From Fen-183 sp036504335 (GTDB lineage Bacteria; Acidobacteriota; Thermoanaerobaculia; UBA5066), in NCBI GenBank assembly GCA_036504335.1, contig DASXVJ010000001.1:277552-341551 (forward strand): DNA of 64,000 nt, given 5' to 3'. The first letter of the stretch is position 1. Every line of letters begins with the position of its first letter. This document shows positions 24,061 to 32,735 of this stretch, piece by piece. The notes below the pieces were generated by a model. It saw nothing but the letters and a program-made list of their open reading frames with translations. It searched no databases and was not told where the DNA came from. Made by a program: the position numbers and the translations under genes.

Positions 24061-25733
24061 AGACGCCCGAGACGCCCGACCCGTCCGTCTCCGACGCGGA
24101 CCGCCGCGAGCTGATGGGCGTGTTCCTCGCCGAGGCCGAGGAGCGGCTCACGCAGATGGAGGAGGGCCTCGTCGCGCTCGAGGAGCGCCCGAACGACGAC
24201 GAGCTCCTGCAGGGCATCTTCCGCGCCGCGCACACACTCAAGGGAAACTCCGCGACGCTCGGCTTCGGCGCGCTCACGGAGTTCACGCACGTGCTCGAGG
24301 ACCTCCTCGAGCGCGTGAGGAAGCGCAGCCTCGTCGCGACGCCCGTGCTCGTGACGCTCCTTCTCGAGTCCGTCGACGCCCTGCGCCAGCTCCTCTCGGA
24401 CGCGGCGGGAGGGCTCGACGAGATGCGCCCGGCCCAGCACGCGCTCCTCGGCCGGGTGCGCGCCGCGCGCGACGCGGACGCCCCCGGCGCGCCGATCGAC
24501 GTCGCGCTCGGACACCCGATGCGCCGCGAAGAGGACCGCGTAAGCGAGGTCCCCGACCTCAACGTCGCGACGCGGACGCTCCGCGTGGACGTCGAGAAGC
24601 TCGACCGGATGCTCGACCTCGTCGGCGAGATCGCGGTCGCGCGCGGACGCCTCCGGCAGCTCCTCGGCCACACCGGCGCGCTCGACGCCGAGGAGGCGCT
24701 CGAGGTCCACCGCGAGGCGGACCGGCTCGAAACGGACCTCCAGGACCTCGTGACGCGCATCCGGATGATCCCGATCGGCCCCACGTTCCAGCAGTTCGGC
24801 CGCACGGTGCGCGACCTCGCCCGCCAGCTCGGGAAGCAGGTCCGGCTCTCCGTCGAAGGCGGGGAGATCGAGCTCGACATGCGCCTGGTCGAGAAGATCC
24901 GCGACCCCCTCACCCACATGGTGCGCAACGCGGTCGACCACGGGATCGAGTCGCCCGCGGCCCGCACGGCCGCCGGGAAGGACGCGTGGGGCACGGTCCG
25001 CCTCCGCGCTCTCCACGACGCGGGGTCGATCGTGATCGAGCTCTCCGACGACGGCGCCGGCATCGACCGCCGCCTCCTCGTCGAGCGGGCGCGGGCCCAG
25101 GGCGTGGTGGCGGGGGAGGAGCCGGGCGAGGCGGACGCCGTGCGGCTCGTGTTCGCCCCCGGCGTCTCGACGGCCCCCGCGATCACGGAGCTCTCGGGCC
25201 GCGGCGTGGGGATGGACGTCGTCCTGCGCGACGTCGAGGCCCTCCGGGGAACCATCGACGTCGCGAGCGAGGCGGGGCGCGGCACGACGTTCCGGATCCG
25301 CCTCCCGCTCACGCTCGCCCTCATCGACGGCTTCGTCGTCCGCGCGGCGGGCGAGTCCTACGTCCTCCCGATGGAATCCGTCGTCGAGTGCCTCGACCTG
25401 CCGGCCGAAACGCGCGACTTCCAGCTCTCCGGCCTCTTCAACCTGCGCGGCGCGGCGCTTCCGATCCTCAGGCTCCGCGAGCGCTTCGGCCTCCCGGGTC
25501 CCGCCGCCGCGCGCGAGAACGTCGTCGTCGTGAGGGGCGAGTCGGGCCAGGCGGGTCTCGTCGTGGACACGCTGCTCGGGGGGCACCAGGTCGTCATCAA
25601 GCCGCTGGGAGCGCTCTTCCGGGGCGTCGCGGCCATCGCGGGCAGCGCGATCCTCGGGGACGGCCGCGCCGCCCTGATCCTCGACGTCCCGAAGCTCCTG
25701 AAACAAATCCCGGCTGAGTCCTGTGGAGGTTGA
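24057..25733 (+). CDS. cheA: Chemotaxis histidine kinase CheA
   Basis: 558 residues from GTG 24057. P1 phosphotransfer domain with H59 in FRAAHTLKGNSATLGF; a short spacer without an evident P2 CheY-binding domain; P3 dimerisation (RVDVEKLDRMLDLVGEIAVA); P4 kinase with N-box HMVRNAVDHGIE, G1 DDGAGID and G2 GRGVGMDVV; P5 CheW-like domain (FVVRAAGESYVLPMESV) to the end. It lacks a fused receiver. It phosphorylates the receiver proteins of this operon under control of the MCPs and CheW. Loss of P2 is known to occur in some CheA classes. It overlaps the start region of the first MCP gene. Confidence 0.95.
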   Translation: MKTPETPDPSVSDADRRELMGVFLAEAEERLTQMEEGLVALEERPNDDELLQGIFRAAHTLKGNSATLGFGALTEFTHVLEDLLERVRKRSLVATPVLVTLLLESVDALRQLLSDAAGGLDEMRPAQHALLGRVRAARDADAPGAPIDVALGHPMRREEDRVSEVPDLNVATRTLRVDVEKLDRMLDLVGEIAVARGRLRQLLGHTGALDAEEALEVHREADRLETDLQDLVTRIRMIPIGPTFQQFGRTVRDLARQLGKQVRLSVEGGEIELDMRLVEKIRDPLTHMVRNAVDHGIESPAARTAAGKDAWGTVRLRALHDAGSIVIELSDDGAGIDRRLLVERARAQGVVAGEEPGEADAVRLVFAPGVSTAPAITELSGRGVGMDVVLRDVEALRGTIDVASEAGRGTTFRIRLPLTLALIDGFVVRAAGESYVLPMESVVECLDLPAETRDFQLSGLFNLRGAALPILRLRERFGLPGPAAARENVVVVRGESGQAGLVVDTLLGGHQVVIKPLGALFRGVAAIAGSAILGDGRAALILDVPKLLKQIPAESCGG

Positions 25734-25734
25734 C

Positions 25735-27327
25735 GTGAGATCGCTGCGGATCGGACAGAGGCTCGTCGTGATGTTCGGGGCGGTGATCGTCTTCGCGCTC
25801 CTGATCGGCGGCATCGGCCTGAGGACGACGTCGCGCCTCGACGCGAACGTCCGCCAGATCACGAAGGACCGGTTTGCGCTCGTGACCCTCACGAACGAGG
25901 TTCTCGAGCGGTCGGTCGACAACGCGCGGATCACGATGCAGCTCTTCCTCGTCTCGGGCGGCCAGCCGGAGCAGGCGCTGCTCGTGCAGAACCAGGAGAA
26001 CAGCAACCTGATCGGAGCCGGGCTCGCGAAGATCGAACCCCTGCTCGCCTCCGAGAGGGACCGGGCGCTCTTCGCGGAGGTCAAGGCGCTGCGCGGCCCC
26101 TACCTCGAGAGCCGCGCCTGGGCGAAGAAGCTCCTCGAGGGCGGCAAGCGCGACGCCGCGATCGCGCACGCCCACGACGTGATGGTCCCGAAGCTCATGG
26201 AGTACCGGGCGGCCTGGTACCGGTTCCTCGCGGCGCAGAACGACGGGCTCGTCCAGGCCACCGAAGCGGCCGCGGAAAAGGTGCGCTTCGCCCGGACCGT
26301 CATGGGCGGCTTCATGCTCCTCGCGGCGCTCGTCGCGGCGGGAGTCGGGTGGGCCGTCACGCGCAGCATCGTCGTGCCCGTCAAGGCGGCCGTCGAGCGG
26401 GCCGAGCGGATCGCCCGGGGCGACCTTTCCGGAGACCTCGCCGTGGTCCATCCGGACGAGACCGGCCGGCTCGAGGCCGCGATGCAGGAGATGCTCGTCA
26501 AGCTCCGGCGCGTGCTCGGCGAGGTCGACGAGGGCGCCCGCGCCGTATCCCAGGCGGCGGGCCAGGTCTCGGCGTCGTGCCAGGCGCTCTCGCAGTCCAC
26601 GAGCGAGCAGGCCGCGTCCGTCGAGGAGACGACGGCCTCGCTCGAGCAGATGAGCGCGTCGATCAGCCAGAACGGCGAGAACAGCCGGGCGATGGAGCGG
26701 ATGGCGAGCCGCGGGGCCGAGGAGGCCGAGGAGAGCGGCCGCGTCGTCGCCGAAACCGTGAAGGCGATGCAGACGATCACGGAGCGGATCGTGATCATCG
26801 AGGAGATCGCGTACCAGACGAACCTCCTCGCCCTCAACGCCGCCATCGAGGCCGCGCGCGCGGGCGAACAGGGCCGCGGCTTCGCGGTGGTCGCGACGGA
26901 GGTCCGGAAGCTCGCCGAGCGCAGCCAGGAGGCCGCCAAGGAGATCTCCGAGGTCGCGTCCTCGAGCGTCCGCGTGGCCGAGCGCTCGGGCCAGCTCATC
27001 ACCTCGCTCGTGCCCGCGATCCGCAAGACCGCGGACCTCGTTCGCGAGGTCGCGGCGGCCACGGCCGAGCAGTCTTCGGGCGTCTCGCAGATGAACCGGA
27101 CCATGACCCAGATGGACGAGGTCACGCAGCGGAACGCCGCCGCGTCCGAGGAGCTCGCCTCGACGGCCGAGGAGATGACCGCCCAGGCCGAGGCGCTCCG
27201 GGACCTCATGGCGTTCTTCCGCGCGGGGGAAGTCCCCGCGGAGATCGAGCGCCCCGCCGGGAACGTCCGGTCCCGGGCGCCCATCGCCGTGCTGACGGCT
27301 TTCGAGGCGGCGGGGGCGGCGTCGTGA
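25735..27327 (+). CDS. Methyl-accepting chemotaxis protein 1
   Basis: 530 residues from GTG 25735, chosen because GGAGGT ends four bases before it; the frame can start at GTG 25723. TM1 (about 9-31, LVVMFGAVIVFALLIGG), a periplasmic four-helix-bundle segment of about 150 residues, TM2 (MGGFMLLAALVAAGVGWAV), HAMP, then a cytoplasmic signalling domain with the invariant hairpin tip EIAYQTNLLALNAAIEAARA and GRGFAVVATEVRKLAERS. Methylation-site-like Glu/Gln pairs flank the tip. The C-terminus has no NWETF-type tether for CheR/CheB. It feeds CheA through CheW, whose gene starts in its stop (GTGA). The small periplasmic domain may bind the free PDC proteins encoded downstream (inference). Confidence 0.94.
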   Translation: MRSLRIGQRLVVMFGAVIVFALLIGGIGLRTTSRLDANVRQITKDRFALVTLTNEVLERSVDNARITMQLFLVSGGQPEQALLVQNQENSNLIGAGLAKIEPLLASERDRALFAEVKALRGPYLESRAWAKKLLEGGKRDAAIAHAHDVMVPKLMEYRAAWYRFLAAQNDGLVQATEAAAEKVRFARTVMGGFMLLAALVAAGVGWAVTRSIVVPVKAAVERAERIARGDLSGDLAVVHPDETGRLEAAMQEMLVKLRRVLGEVDEGARAVSQAAGQVSASCQALSQSTSEQAASVEETTASLEQMSASISQNGENSRAMERMASRGAEEAEESGRVVAETVKAMQTITERIVIIEEIAYQTNLLALNAAIEAARAGEQGRGFAVVATEVRKLAERSQEAAKEISEVASSSVRVAERSGQLITSLVPAIRKTADLVREVAAATAEQSSGVSQMNRTMTQMDEVTQRNAAASEELASTAEEMTAQAEALRDLMAFFRAGEVPAEIERPAGNVRSRAPIAVLTAFEAAGAAS

Positions 27328-27884
27328 CGGAAAGGAAGGCGGACGTGGAAAGAAAGACCGAAGACACTGCGACGACCCAGTACCTCGCCTTCTTTCTCGC
27401 GGGGGACGAGTGCGCGATCGGGATCCTCCGCGTCAAGGAGATCATCGAGTTCGACTCCGTCACGCGCGTCCCGGCGACGCCGCCGTGGGTGCGCGGCGTC
27501 ATGAACCTCCGCGGGAGCGTCGTCCCGGTCATCGACCTCGCCGTGAAATTCGGCCTGCCCCCGAGCACCGTGACGCGCCGGACGTGCATCGTCGTCGTCG
27601 AGACGGACCTCGAGGGCGAGCGCGTCGTGATGGGCGTCATGGCGGACTCCGTGAGCCAGGTCCTCGACGTCGCGCCGGGAGACATCGAGCCCGCCCCCGC
27701 CTTCGGGACGTCCGTGCGCGTCGACTACCTCCTCGGCCTCGGCCGGCTCAAGGACCGGTTCGTCCTGCTTCTCGACATCGACCGCGTCCTCTCGGCCGCC
27801 GAGCTGCTCAAAGTCACCGGCGTCGAGCCCGCCGCGGCGGCCGCCGCCGCGGCGCCCGAAACGCAATCCGCTCCCGGACACTGA
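27324..27884 (+). CDS. cheW: Chemotaxis coupling protein CheW
   Basis: 186 residues from GTG 27324. It links MCPs to CheA. The SH3-like core is typical: QYLAFFLAGDECAIGILRVK, then VRGVMNLRGSVVPVIDLAVK (NLRG signature), VVMGVMADSVSQVLDVAPGD and KDRFVLLLDIDRVLSAAE. A 17-residue charged leader and an alanine-rich tail (about 20 residues) are extra. The start overlaps the MCP stop. One cheW serves two MCPs and the CheA P5 domain in this operon. Confidence 0.94.
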   Translation: MTERKADVERKTEDTATTQYLAFFLAGDECAIGILRVKEIIEFDSVTRVPATPPWVRGVMNLRGSVVPVIDLAVKFGLPPSTVTRRTCIVVVETDLEGERVVMGVMADSVSQVLDVAPGDIEPAPAFGTSVRVDYLLGLGRLKDRFVLLLDIDRVLSAAELLKVTGVEPAAAAAAAAPETQSAPGH

Positions 27885-27906
27885 GAACACGGAAAAGGAG
27901 AACGAG

Positions 27907-28479
27907 ATGAAGCCCATGCTCAAGACGTTCGCCGCCGCGCTCGCGGCCCTCGGCCTCGCGGGACCCGTCCAGGCCTTCGAAATCACGGCCTCGATGCAGA
28001 AGGAGCTGACCCGCCAGGCCGAATCCGTCAAGGCCCTCGCCGCGAACCCCGCCGTCGTCAAGGCCGTCCTCGACCAGAACGAGAAGGGGCCGATCGAGGG
28101 CATGACCAACGACAAGTGGAAGGCCGTGCGCCGCAGCGACGACCTCATCAAGGGGTTCGTGAAGAACGACGCCGGCAAGGTCCTCGGCCAGAAGCTCGAC
28201 GCCTCCGACGGCCTCTGGGTGCGCGCGTTCCTCTCGGCGGCGGGCGGGGAGAAGGTCGCCTTCACGGAAAAGACGATCAGCTATCTCCACGCGGGCCAGC
28301 CGAAGTTCGACGTCCCGTTCTCGACCGGCAAGGTGTGGCAGGGGCCGCCCGAGCTCGACACGGTCACGGAGACGCACGACGTCCAGATCGCGGCGCCCGT
28401 GATGTCGGGCGGCAAGCCCGTCGGCGTCCTCATCGTCGGGGTGAACCTGTCCCGGCTCTCGAAGTCCATCGCGAAGTAA
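27907..28479 (+). CDS. Free-standing periplasmic PDC/Cache sensor protein 1
   Basis: 190 residues. A signal peptide (KTFAAALAALGLAGPVQA, cleaved near QA-FE) is followed only by one sensor fold: MQKELTRQAESVKALAANPA, then a strand-rich region with the diagnostic YLHAGQPKFDVPFS, KVWQGPPELD, HDVQIAAPVM and GKPVGVLIVGVNLSRL. Such domains usually sit inside MCPs or kinases as the extracytoplasmic ligand site; here the protein has no transmembrane anchor or output. It is adjacent to a close paralogue (28502-29074) and between two MCP genes, so it probably binds a ligand and presents it to a chemoreceptor. That role is an inference. A Shine-Dalgarno AAAGGAG precedes the ATG by seven bases. Confidence 0.82.
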   Translation: MKPMLKTFAAALAALGLAGPVQAFEITASMQKELTRQAESVKALAANPAVVKAVLDQNEKGPIEGMTNDKWKAVRRSDDLIKGFVKNDAGKVLGQKLDASDGLWVRAFLSAAGGEKVAFTEKTISYLHAGQPKFDVPFSTGKVWQGPPELDTVTETHDVQIAAPVMSGGKPVGVLIVGVNLSRLSKSIAK

Positions 28480-28501
28480 TCCAACCCGGAGGTAAGCCGT
28501 C

Positions 28502-29074
28502 ATGACCCGAAAGATCCTGACCCTCGCCGTTCTCCTCGCCTGCGTCCTGGCCGGCCGGGCGCGTGCGACGTTCGAGATGACCGCCGCGCTCCAGAAAGAG
28601 CTCGACCGGCACGTCGAGAAGATCAAGGCATGGGCGCTCGACCCGGCCCTCGTGAAGGCCGTCTTCTGGGAGGGCAAGAAGGGGCCGATCGCCGGGATGG
28701 ACAACGAGAAGTGGCGGACGGTGCGCCGCAGCGACGATCTCGTCCGGAGCTTCCTGGGCAGCGACGCCGGAAGGCTGCTCGCCAGGAAGATCGAGGGCTC
28801 GAACGGCCTCTACGTGCGCGCGTTCGTCTGCGGCGCCCGGGGCGAGCAGATCGCGTCCACCGAGAAGACCGACAGCTACCTCTTCGGCGGCCAGCCGCGG
28901 TTCGACGTCCCGTTCACGACCGCCATGACGTGGCAGGGCCCGCCGGAGCTCGACGCGGACTCGGACGCGCACGACGTCCAGATCGCGGCGCCCGTGATCG
29001 CGAGCGGCCGGACGATCGGCGTCCTCGTCGTGGGCGTCAACCTCACGAAGCTCGAAAAGACGGTCGGGAAGTAA
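28502..29074 (+). CDS. Free-standing periplasmic PDC/Cache sensor protein 2
   Basis: 190 residues, exactly the same length as its upstream paralogue. Signal peptide (RKILTLAVLLACVLAGRARA) then the same sensor: DRHVEKIKAWALDPALVKAV, KWRTVRRSDDLVRSFL, YLFGGQPRFDVPFT, TWQGPPELDADSDAHDVQI, GVLVVGVNLTKLEKTVGK. Between the two copies the segments KWxxVRRSDDL, GQPxFDVPF and WQGPPELD are kept, while surrounding positions differ, suggesting different ligands or a heterodimer. One more cysteine pair differs (VCGARGE). It is 22 bp from the first copy and 22 bp before the second MCP. Function inferred as for the first copy. Confidence 0.82.
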   Translation: MTRKILTLAVLLACVLAGRARATFEMTAALQKELDRHVEKIKAWALDPALVKAVFWEGKKGPIAGMDNEKWRTVRRSDDLVRSFLGSDAGRLLARKIEGSNGLYVRAFVCGARGEQIASTEKTDSYLFGGQPRFDVPFTTAMTWQGPPELDADSDAHDVQIAAPVIASGRTIGVLVVGVNLTKLEKTVGK

Positions 29075-29096
29075 CGGACCCGCGAAGGAGACCCCC

Positions 29097-30767
29097 ATGG
29101 GCAAGACCATCAATCTGCGGACGAAGTTCATCGGAGCGTTCATCCTCGGGAGTCTCCTCGGCGCCAGCGCCGTCGTCTGGAACCTCGCGAACTTCCGCTG
29201 GGCGGCCTCGGCCTTCCAGGTCGCGACGAAGGAGAACCTCCCCGCGCTCGCGTCGATCGCGGAGCTGGACCGGGCCATGGAGCGCGCGCGCGTCCAGGAG
29301 CGGAGCCTCATGCTCGTCCGGCAGACGTCGGAAGACGCCGTGCGGGCGCGCAAGGAGCACGGCCAGCTCCTCGCGCTCACGAAGGCGGCGTGGACGCGGT
29401 ACAAGGCGATCCCGTCCGGCGAGGACGAGAAGGCGCTCCAGCCCGAATTCGAGGCCGCGTACACGGAATGGGAGAAGGCGTCCCTCGAGGCCGTCCGACT
29501 CCTCGGGCAGGAATCCACCGACGCGCGCAAGGACGCGATCGAGATCTCCATGAGCGAGGGCGAACGGAAGTTCGAGAAGGCGCGTGCCGTGCTCGGCAAG
29601 CTGGCCTCCGTCCGGCAGAAGAGCGCCGAGACGTTTGCCGAGCAGATCCGCGGGACGTCCACGAAGACGACGATCATGACCGTCGTCGTGATCCTCGGGC
29701 TCATCGCGTCCGGCGTCGTGGCGGGGCTCCTCTTCGCGCGCATGATCGTGGGCTCGCTCGTCGACGTCGCCGCGCAGGCGCGGCGGGCGGCGGGCGGCGA
29801 CCTCGGCGCGCGGATCGCCGTGCACGGCGCGGACGAACTCGGCGACATGGCCGCGTCCCTGAACGGGATGCTCGAGACGTTCGAAGGCGTGATCGCCCAG
29901 GTCCAGCGCTCGACGACGCAGACGGCGGACGCGTCGCGCCAGCTCGCGTCCGGCTCCGAGCAGCTCTCGAGCGGCGCGGGAGAGCAGGCGTCCTCGATCG
30001 AGGAGACGTCCGCGTCTCTCGAGGAGATGAGCGCCTCGATCACCCAGAACGCCGAGAACAGCAAGCGGATGGAGGAGATGGCCGTCCAGGGCGTGCGCGA
30101 AGGCGAAGCCAGCGAGAGAGCCGTCACCGAGACGCTCTCCGCGATGAAGTCCATCGCCGAGAAGATCTCCTTCGTCGAGGACATCGCCTACCAGACGAAC
30201 CTCCTGGCCCTGAACGCCGCGATCGAGGCGGCGCGGGCCGGCGAGCACGGGCGCGGCTTCGCGGTCGTGGCCGCCGAGGTGCGCAAGCTCGCCGAGCGCA
30301 GCCAGGCCGCCGCCCGCGACATCAGCGGCCTCTCCGGCTCGAGCGTGAGCGTCGCCGAGCGGGCGAGCCAGTCCCTTTCCGTCCTCGTTCCCGCCCTCCG
30401 CAAGACGACGGAGCTCGTCCAGGAGGTCGCGGCGGCGTCGCGCGAGCAGGCGTCCGGCGTCGTCCAGGTCAACCGCGCGATGACGCAGGTCGACCAGGTC
30501 ACCCAGCGCAACGCGGCCGCGGCGGAGGAGTTCGCCGCGACGTCCGAGGAGATGGCGACGCAGGCCGAGGGCCTCCAGCAGGTCCTCGCCTTCTTCCGCG
30601 GCGGCGCCCCGGCGCCCCTGCCGGCCCGCGCCGAGATGCACGCGGCGGCGCCTGCGCCACGGGTGCGCGCGCCGAGGCGCAACGTCCTGTCCTCGCCGGG
30701 AGTCGTCGTCGCCAACCGCGCCTCGGGAACGCATGCGGAACCGGACCGTCACTTCAGGCGCTTCTGA
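29097..30767 (+). CDS. Methyl-accepting chemotaxis protein 2
   Basis: 556 residues. TM1 (about 10-32, FIGAFILGSLLGASAVVWNL), a helical periplasmic domain of about 150 residues (4HB-like: ELDRAMERARVQERSLMLV), TM2 (TIMTVVVILGLIASGVVAG), HAMP, and a signalling domain with tip YQTNLLALNAAIEAARAGEH. An Ala/Pro-rich extension of about 60 residues ends the protein, without a NWETF-type tether. It overlaps cheR by 35 bp. It is similar to MCP 1 in layout. The small periplasmic domain again makes a separate ligand protein plausible. A Shine-Dalgarno GAAGGAG lies seven bases before ATG 29097. Confidence 0.94.
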   Translation: MGKTINLRTKFIGAFILGSLLGASAVVWNLANFRWAASAFQVATKENLPALASIAELDRAMERARVQERSLMLVRQTSEDAVRARKEHGQLLALTKAAWTRYKAIPSGEDEKALQPEFEAAYTEWEKASLEAVRLLGQESTDARKDAIEISMSEGERKFEKARAVLGKLASVRQKSAETFAEQIRGTSTKTTIMTVVVILGLIASGVVAGLLFARMIVGSLVDVAAQARRAAGGDLGARIAVHGADELGDMAASLNGMLETFEGVIAQVQRSTTQTADASRQLASGSEQLSSGAGEQASSIEETSASLEEMSASITQNAENSKRMEEMAVQGVREGEASERAVTETLSAMKSIAEKISFVEDIAYQTNLLALNAAIEAARAGEHGRGFAVVAAEVRKLAERSQAAARDISGLSGSSVSVAERASQSLSVLVPALRKTTELVQEVAAASREQASGVVQVNRAMTQVDQVTQRNAAAAEEFAATSEEMATQAEGLQQVLAFFRGGAPAPLPARAEMHAAAPAPRVRAPRRNVLSSPGVVVANRASGTHAEPDRHFRRF

Positions 30768-31656
30768 GCCGGGGGCGCGCGCGGAGCGGCCGGACGCAAG
30801 TCCGATCGCGACGCGTGTCTTCCGCAGCTTCCAGGCGGTGATCCGCCGCGAGTCGGGCATCAGCCTCTCGGACGCGAAGAAGGCGCTCCTCGTGGGGCGG
30901 CTCGCGCGCCGCATGCGCGAGCTCGGGATCGAGGACCACGAGGAGTACCTCGAGCGCGTCGAGGCGGACGCCGGCGAGCGCGTCGTCATGCTCGACGCGA
31001 TCGCGACGAACGAGACGCACTTCTTCCGCGAGCCGGCGCAGTTCACGTTCCTCCGGGAGACGGCGTTCCCGCGCTGGCTCGAGGCGGCGGCGGCCGGGAA
31101 GCGGCCGCGGCGGCTTCGGGTCTGGAGCGCCGGCTGCTCGACGGGAGAGGAGCCGTACACGCTCGCGATGCTCCTCGTCTCGTTCTTCCCGCGGGACTGG
31201 GACCTCGAGGTGCGCGCGACCGACCTCTCGACGAAGGCGCTCGCGCGCGCCGAGGCGGCGGTGTGGCCCATCGAGAGGGCGCGCGAGATTCCGCCCGCGC
31301 TCCTGAAGACGTACATGCTCCGAGGCACCGGCCCGGAAGAAGGCCGGATGAAGGCCGGCCCCGAGATCCGCGCGCTCGTCCGGTTCGAGCGCCTGAACCT
31401 CGCCGACGACAGCTGGGCCGAGGGCGGCCCGTTCGACGCGATCCTCTGCCGGAACGTCCTCATCTACTTCGACGCCGAGGGCAAGCGCCGCGCGGTCTCG
31501 CGGCTCCTCGACCACCTCGCGGAGGGCGGCCTGTTCTTCGTCGGCCACGCGGAGAGCCTGAACGGAATCACGGACCGCGTGCGGCCCGTGATGCCCTGCG
31601 TCTACACCGCGGGAGACGCGCCGGCCGCCCGCGGAAGGGTCCGGGCCCGGGCGTGA
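30733..31656 (+). CDS. cheR: Chemoreceptor methyltransferase CheR
   Basis: 307 residues from ATG 30733, overlapping the end of the MCP gene by 35 bp. It methylates glutamates of MCPs with S-adenosylmethionine. An N-terminal helical domain (FRSFQAVIRRESGISLSD) is followed by the SAM-binding motif LRVWSAGCSTGEEPYTLA, NETHFFREPAQF, and FDAILCRNVLIYFDAEGKR, all in family order. The first 30 residues are an extra Arg/Ala-rich leader; another start could lie nearer FRSFQ. No TPR or fused domains. Its stop overlaps the GTG of cheB. Confidence 0.94.
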   Translation: MRNRTVTSGASEPGARAERPDASPIATRVFRSFQAVIRRESGISLSDAKKALLVGRLARRMRELGIEDHEEYLERVEADAGERVVMLDAIATNETHFFREPAQFTFLRETAFPRWLEAAAAGKRPRRLRVWSAGCSTGEEPYTLAMLLVSFFPRDWDLEVRATDLSTKALARAEAAVWPIERAREIPPALLKTYMLRGTGPEEGRMKAGPEIRALVRFERLNLADDSWAEGGPFDAILCRNVLIYFDAEGKRRAVSRLLDHLAEGGLFFVGHAESLNGITDRVRPVMPCVYTAGDAPAARGRVRARA

Positions 31657-32735
31657 GCACGGCGCCGCGTCCCCGCGTCCTCGTGATCGACGACTCGGCG
31701 CTCGTCCGCCAGGTCCTCGCCGGCGTCCTCAAGCGAGAGGGCCACGAGGTGGACGTCGCGGCGGACCCGATCATCGCGTTCGAGAAGATGAAGAAGGCGC
31801 GGCCGGACGTGATCCTCCTCGACCTCGAGATGCCGCGGATGGACGGGCTCACGTTCCTCCGCAGGCTCATGAGCACGGACCCGATCCCCGTCGTCGTCTG
31901 CTCGGCGCTCACGGGCCCGGGCACGGAGGCGGCGCTCCGGGCGCTCGAGGAGGGCGCCGTCGAGATCGTCACGAAGCCGCGCCTCGGCGTGCAGGGCTTC
32001 CTCGAGGACTCGGCGACGCTCCTGACCGAGGCCGTCGCGGGCGCCGCGAAGGCCCGCGTGCGCCGGCGCGCTCCCGCGCCGCTGCCCCGCGAGGCGAGCG
32101 TGTCGGCGAAGGCGGCGTTCCCGGCCCGGTTCACGCCCCTCACGATCACGACGGCCCGCGTCGTCGTGGTCGCCGCGTCGACGGGCGGAACCGAGGCGCT
32201 CCGCGTCCTCCTCGAGGAGCTCCCCCCGGACGGGCCGGGCGTCGTCATCGTCCAGCACATGCCGGAGCTCTTCACCGCCGCGTTCGCGCGGCGCCTGAAC
32301 GAGCGCTGCCGGATCGAGGTCAAGGAGGCCGAGAACGGCGACCGCGTCCTCGAGGGGCGCGCGCTCGTCGCGCCGGGCAACCGGCACACGCGCCTCCGCC
32401 GCACGGGGATGCACTACGCGGTGGAGGTCACGGACGGCCCGCTCGTCACGCGCCACCGCCCGAGCGCCGACGTCCTCTTCTGGTCGGCCGCGCAGGCGGC
32501 GGGCGTCAACGGGGTCGGCGTCATCCTCACCGGGATGGGGACCGACGGCGCCGACGGCCTCCTCGAGATGAAACTCGCGGGCGCCCACACGATCGCGCAG
32601 GACGAGGCGACCTGCGTCGTCTTCGGGATGCCCGGAACGGCCGTCGCGCGCGGCGCCGTCCACGAGGTGCTGCCCCTGCCCCGGATCGCGGCGGCGATCC
32701 TCCGCGCCGCGAAGGCCGAGAGGGCCGCGCGGTGA
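31653..32735 (+). CDS. cheB: Chemoreceptor methylesterase/deamidase CheB
   Basis: 360 residues from GTG 31653. Receiver domain with D57 (VILLDLEMPRMDG) followed by a linker and a CheB methylesterase domain with the catalytic triad: Ser in VAASTGGTEALR (about 176), His in IVQHMPELF (about 202) and Asp in GMGTDGADGL (about 298). It reverses CheR methylation when phosphorylated by CheA. An Arg/Pro-rich linker joins the domains. Its stop overlaps the start of the EAL gene (GTGA), which ends the operon. Confidence 0.95.
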   Translation: MSTAPRPRVLVIDDSALVRQVLAGVLKREGHEVDVAADPIIAFEKMKKARPDVILLDLEMPRMDGLTFLRRLMSTDPIPVVVCSALTGPGTEAALRALEEGAVEIVTKPRLGVQGFLEDSATLLTEAVAGAAKARVRRRAPAPLPREASVSAKAAFPARFTPLTITTARVVVVAASTGGTEALRVLLEELPPDGPGVVIVQHMPELFTAAFARRLNERCRIEVKEAENGDRVLEGRALVAPGNRHTRLRRTGMHYAVEVTDGPLVTRHRPSADVLFWSAAQAAGVNGVGVILTGMGTDGADGLLEMKLAGAHTIAQDEATCVVFGMPGTAVARGAVHEVLPLPRIAAAILRAAKAERAAR

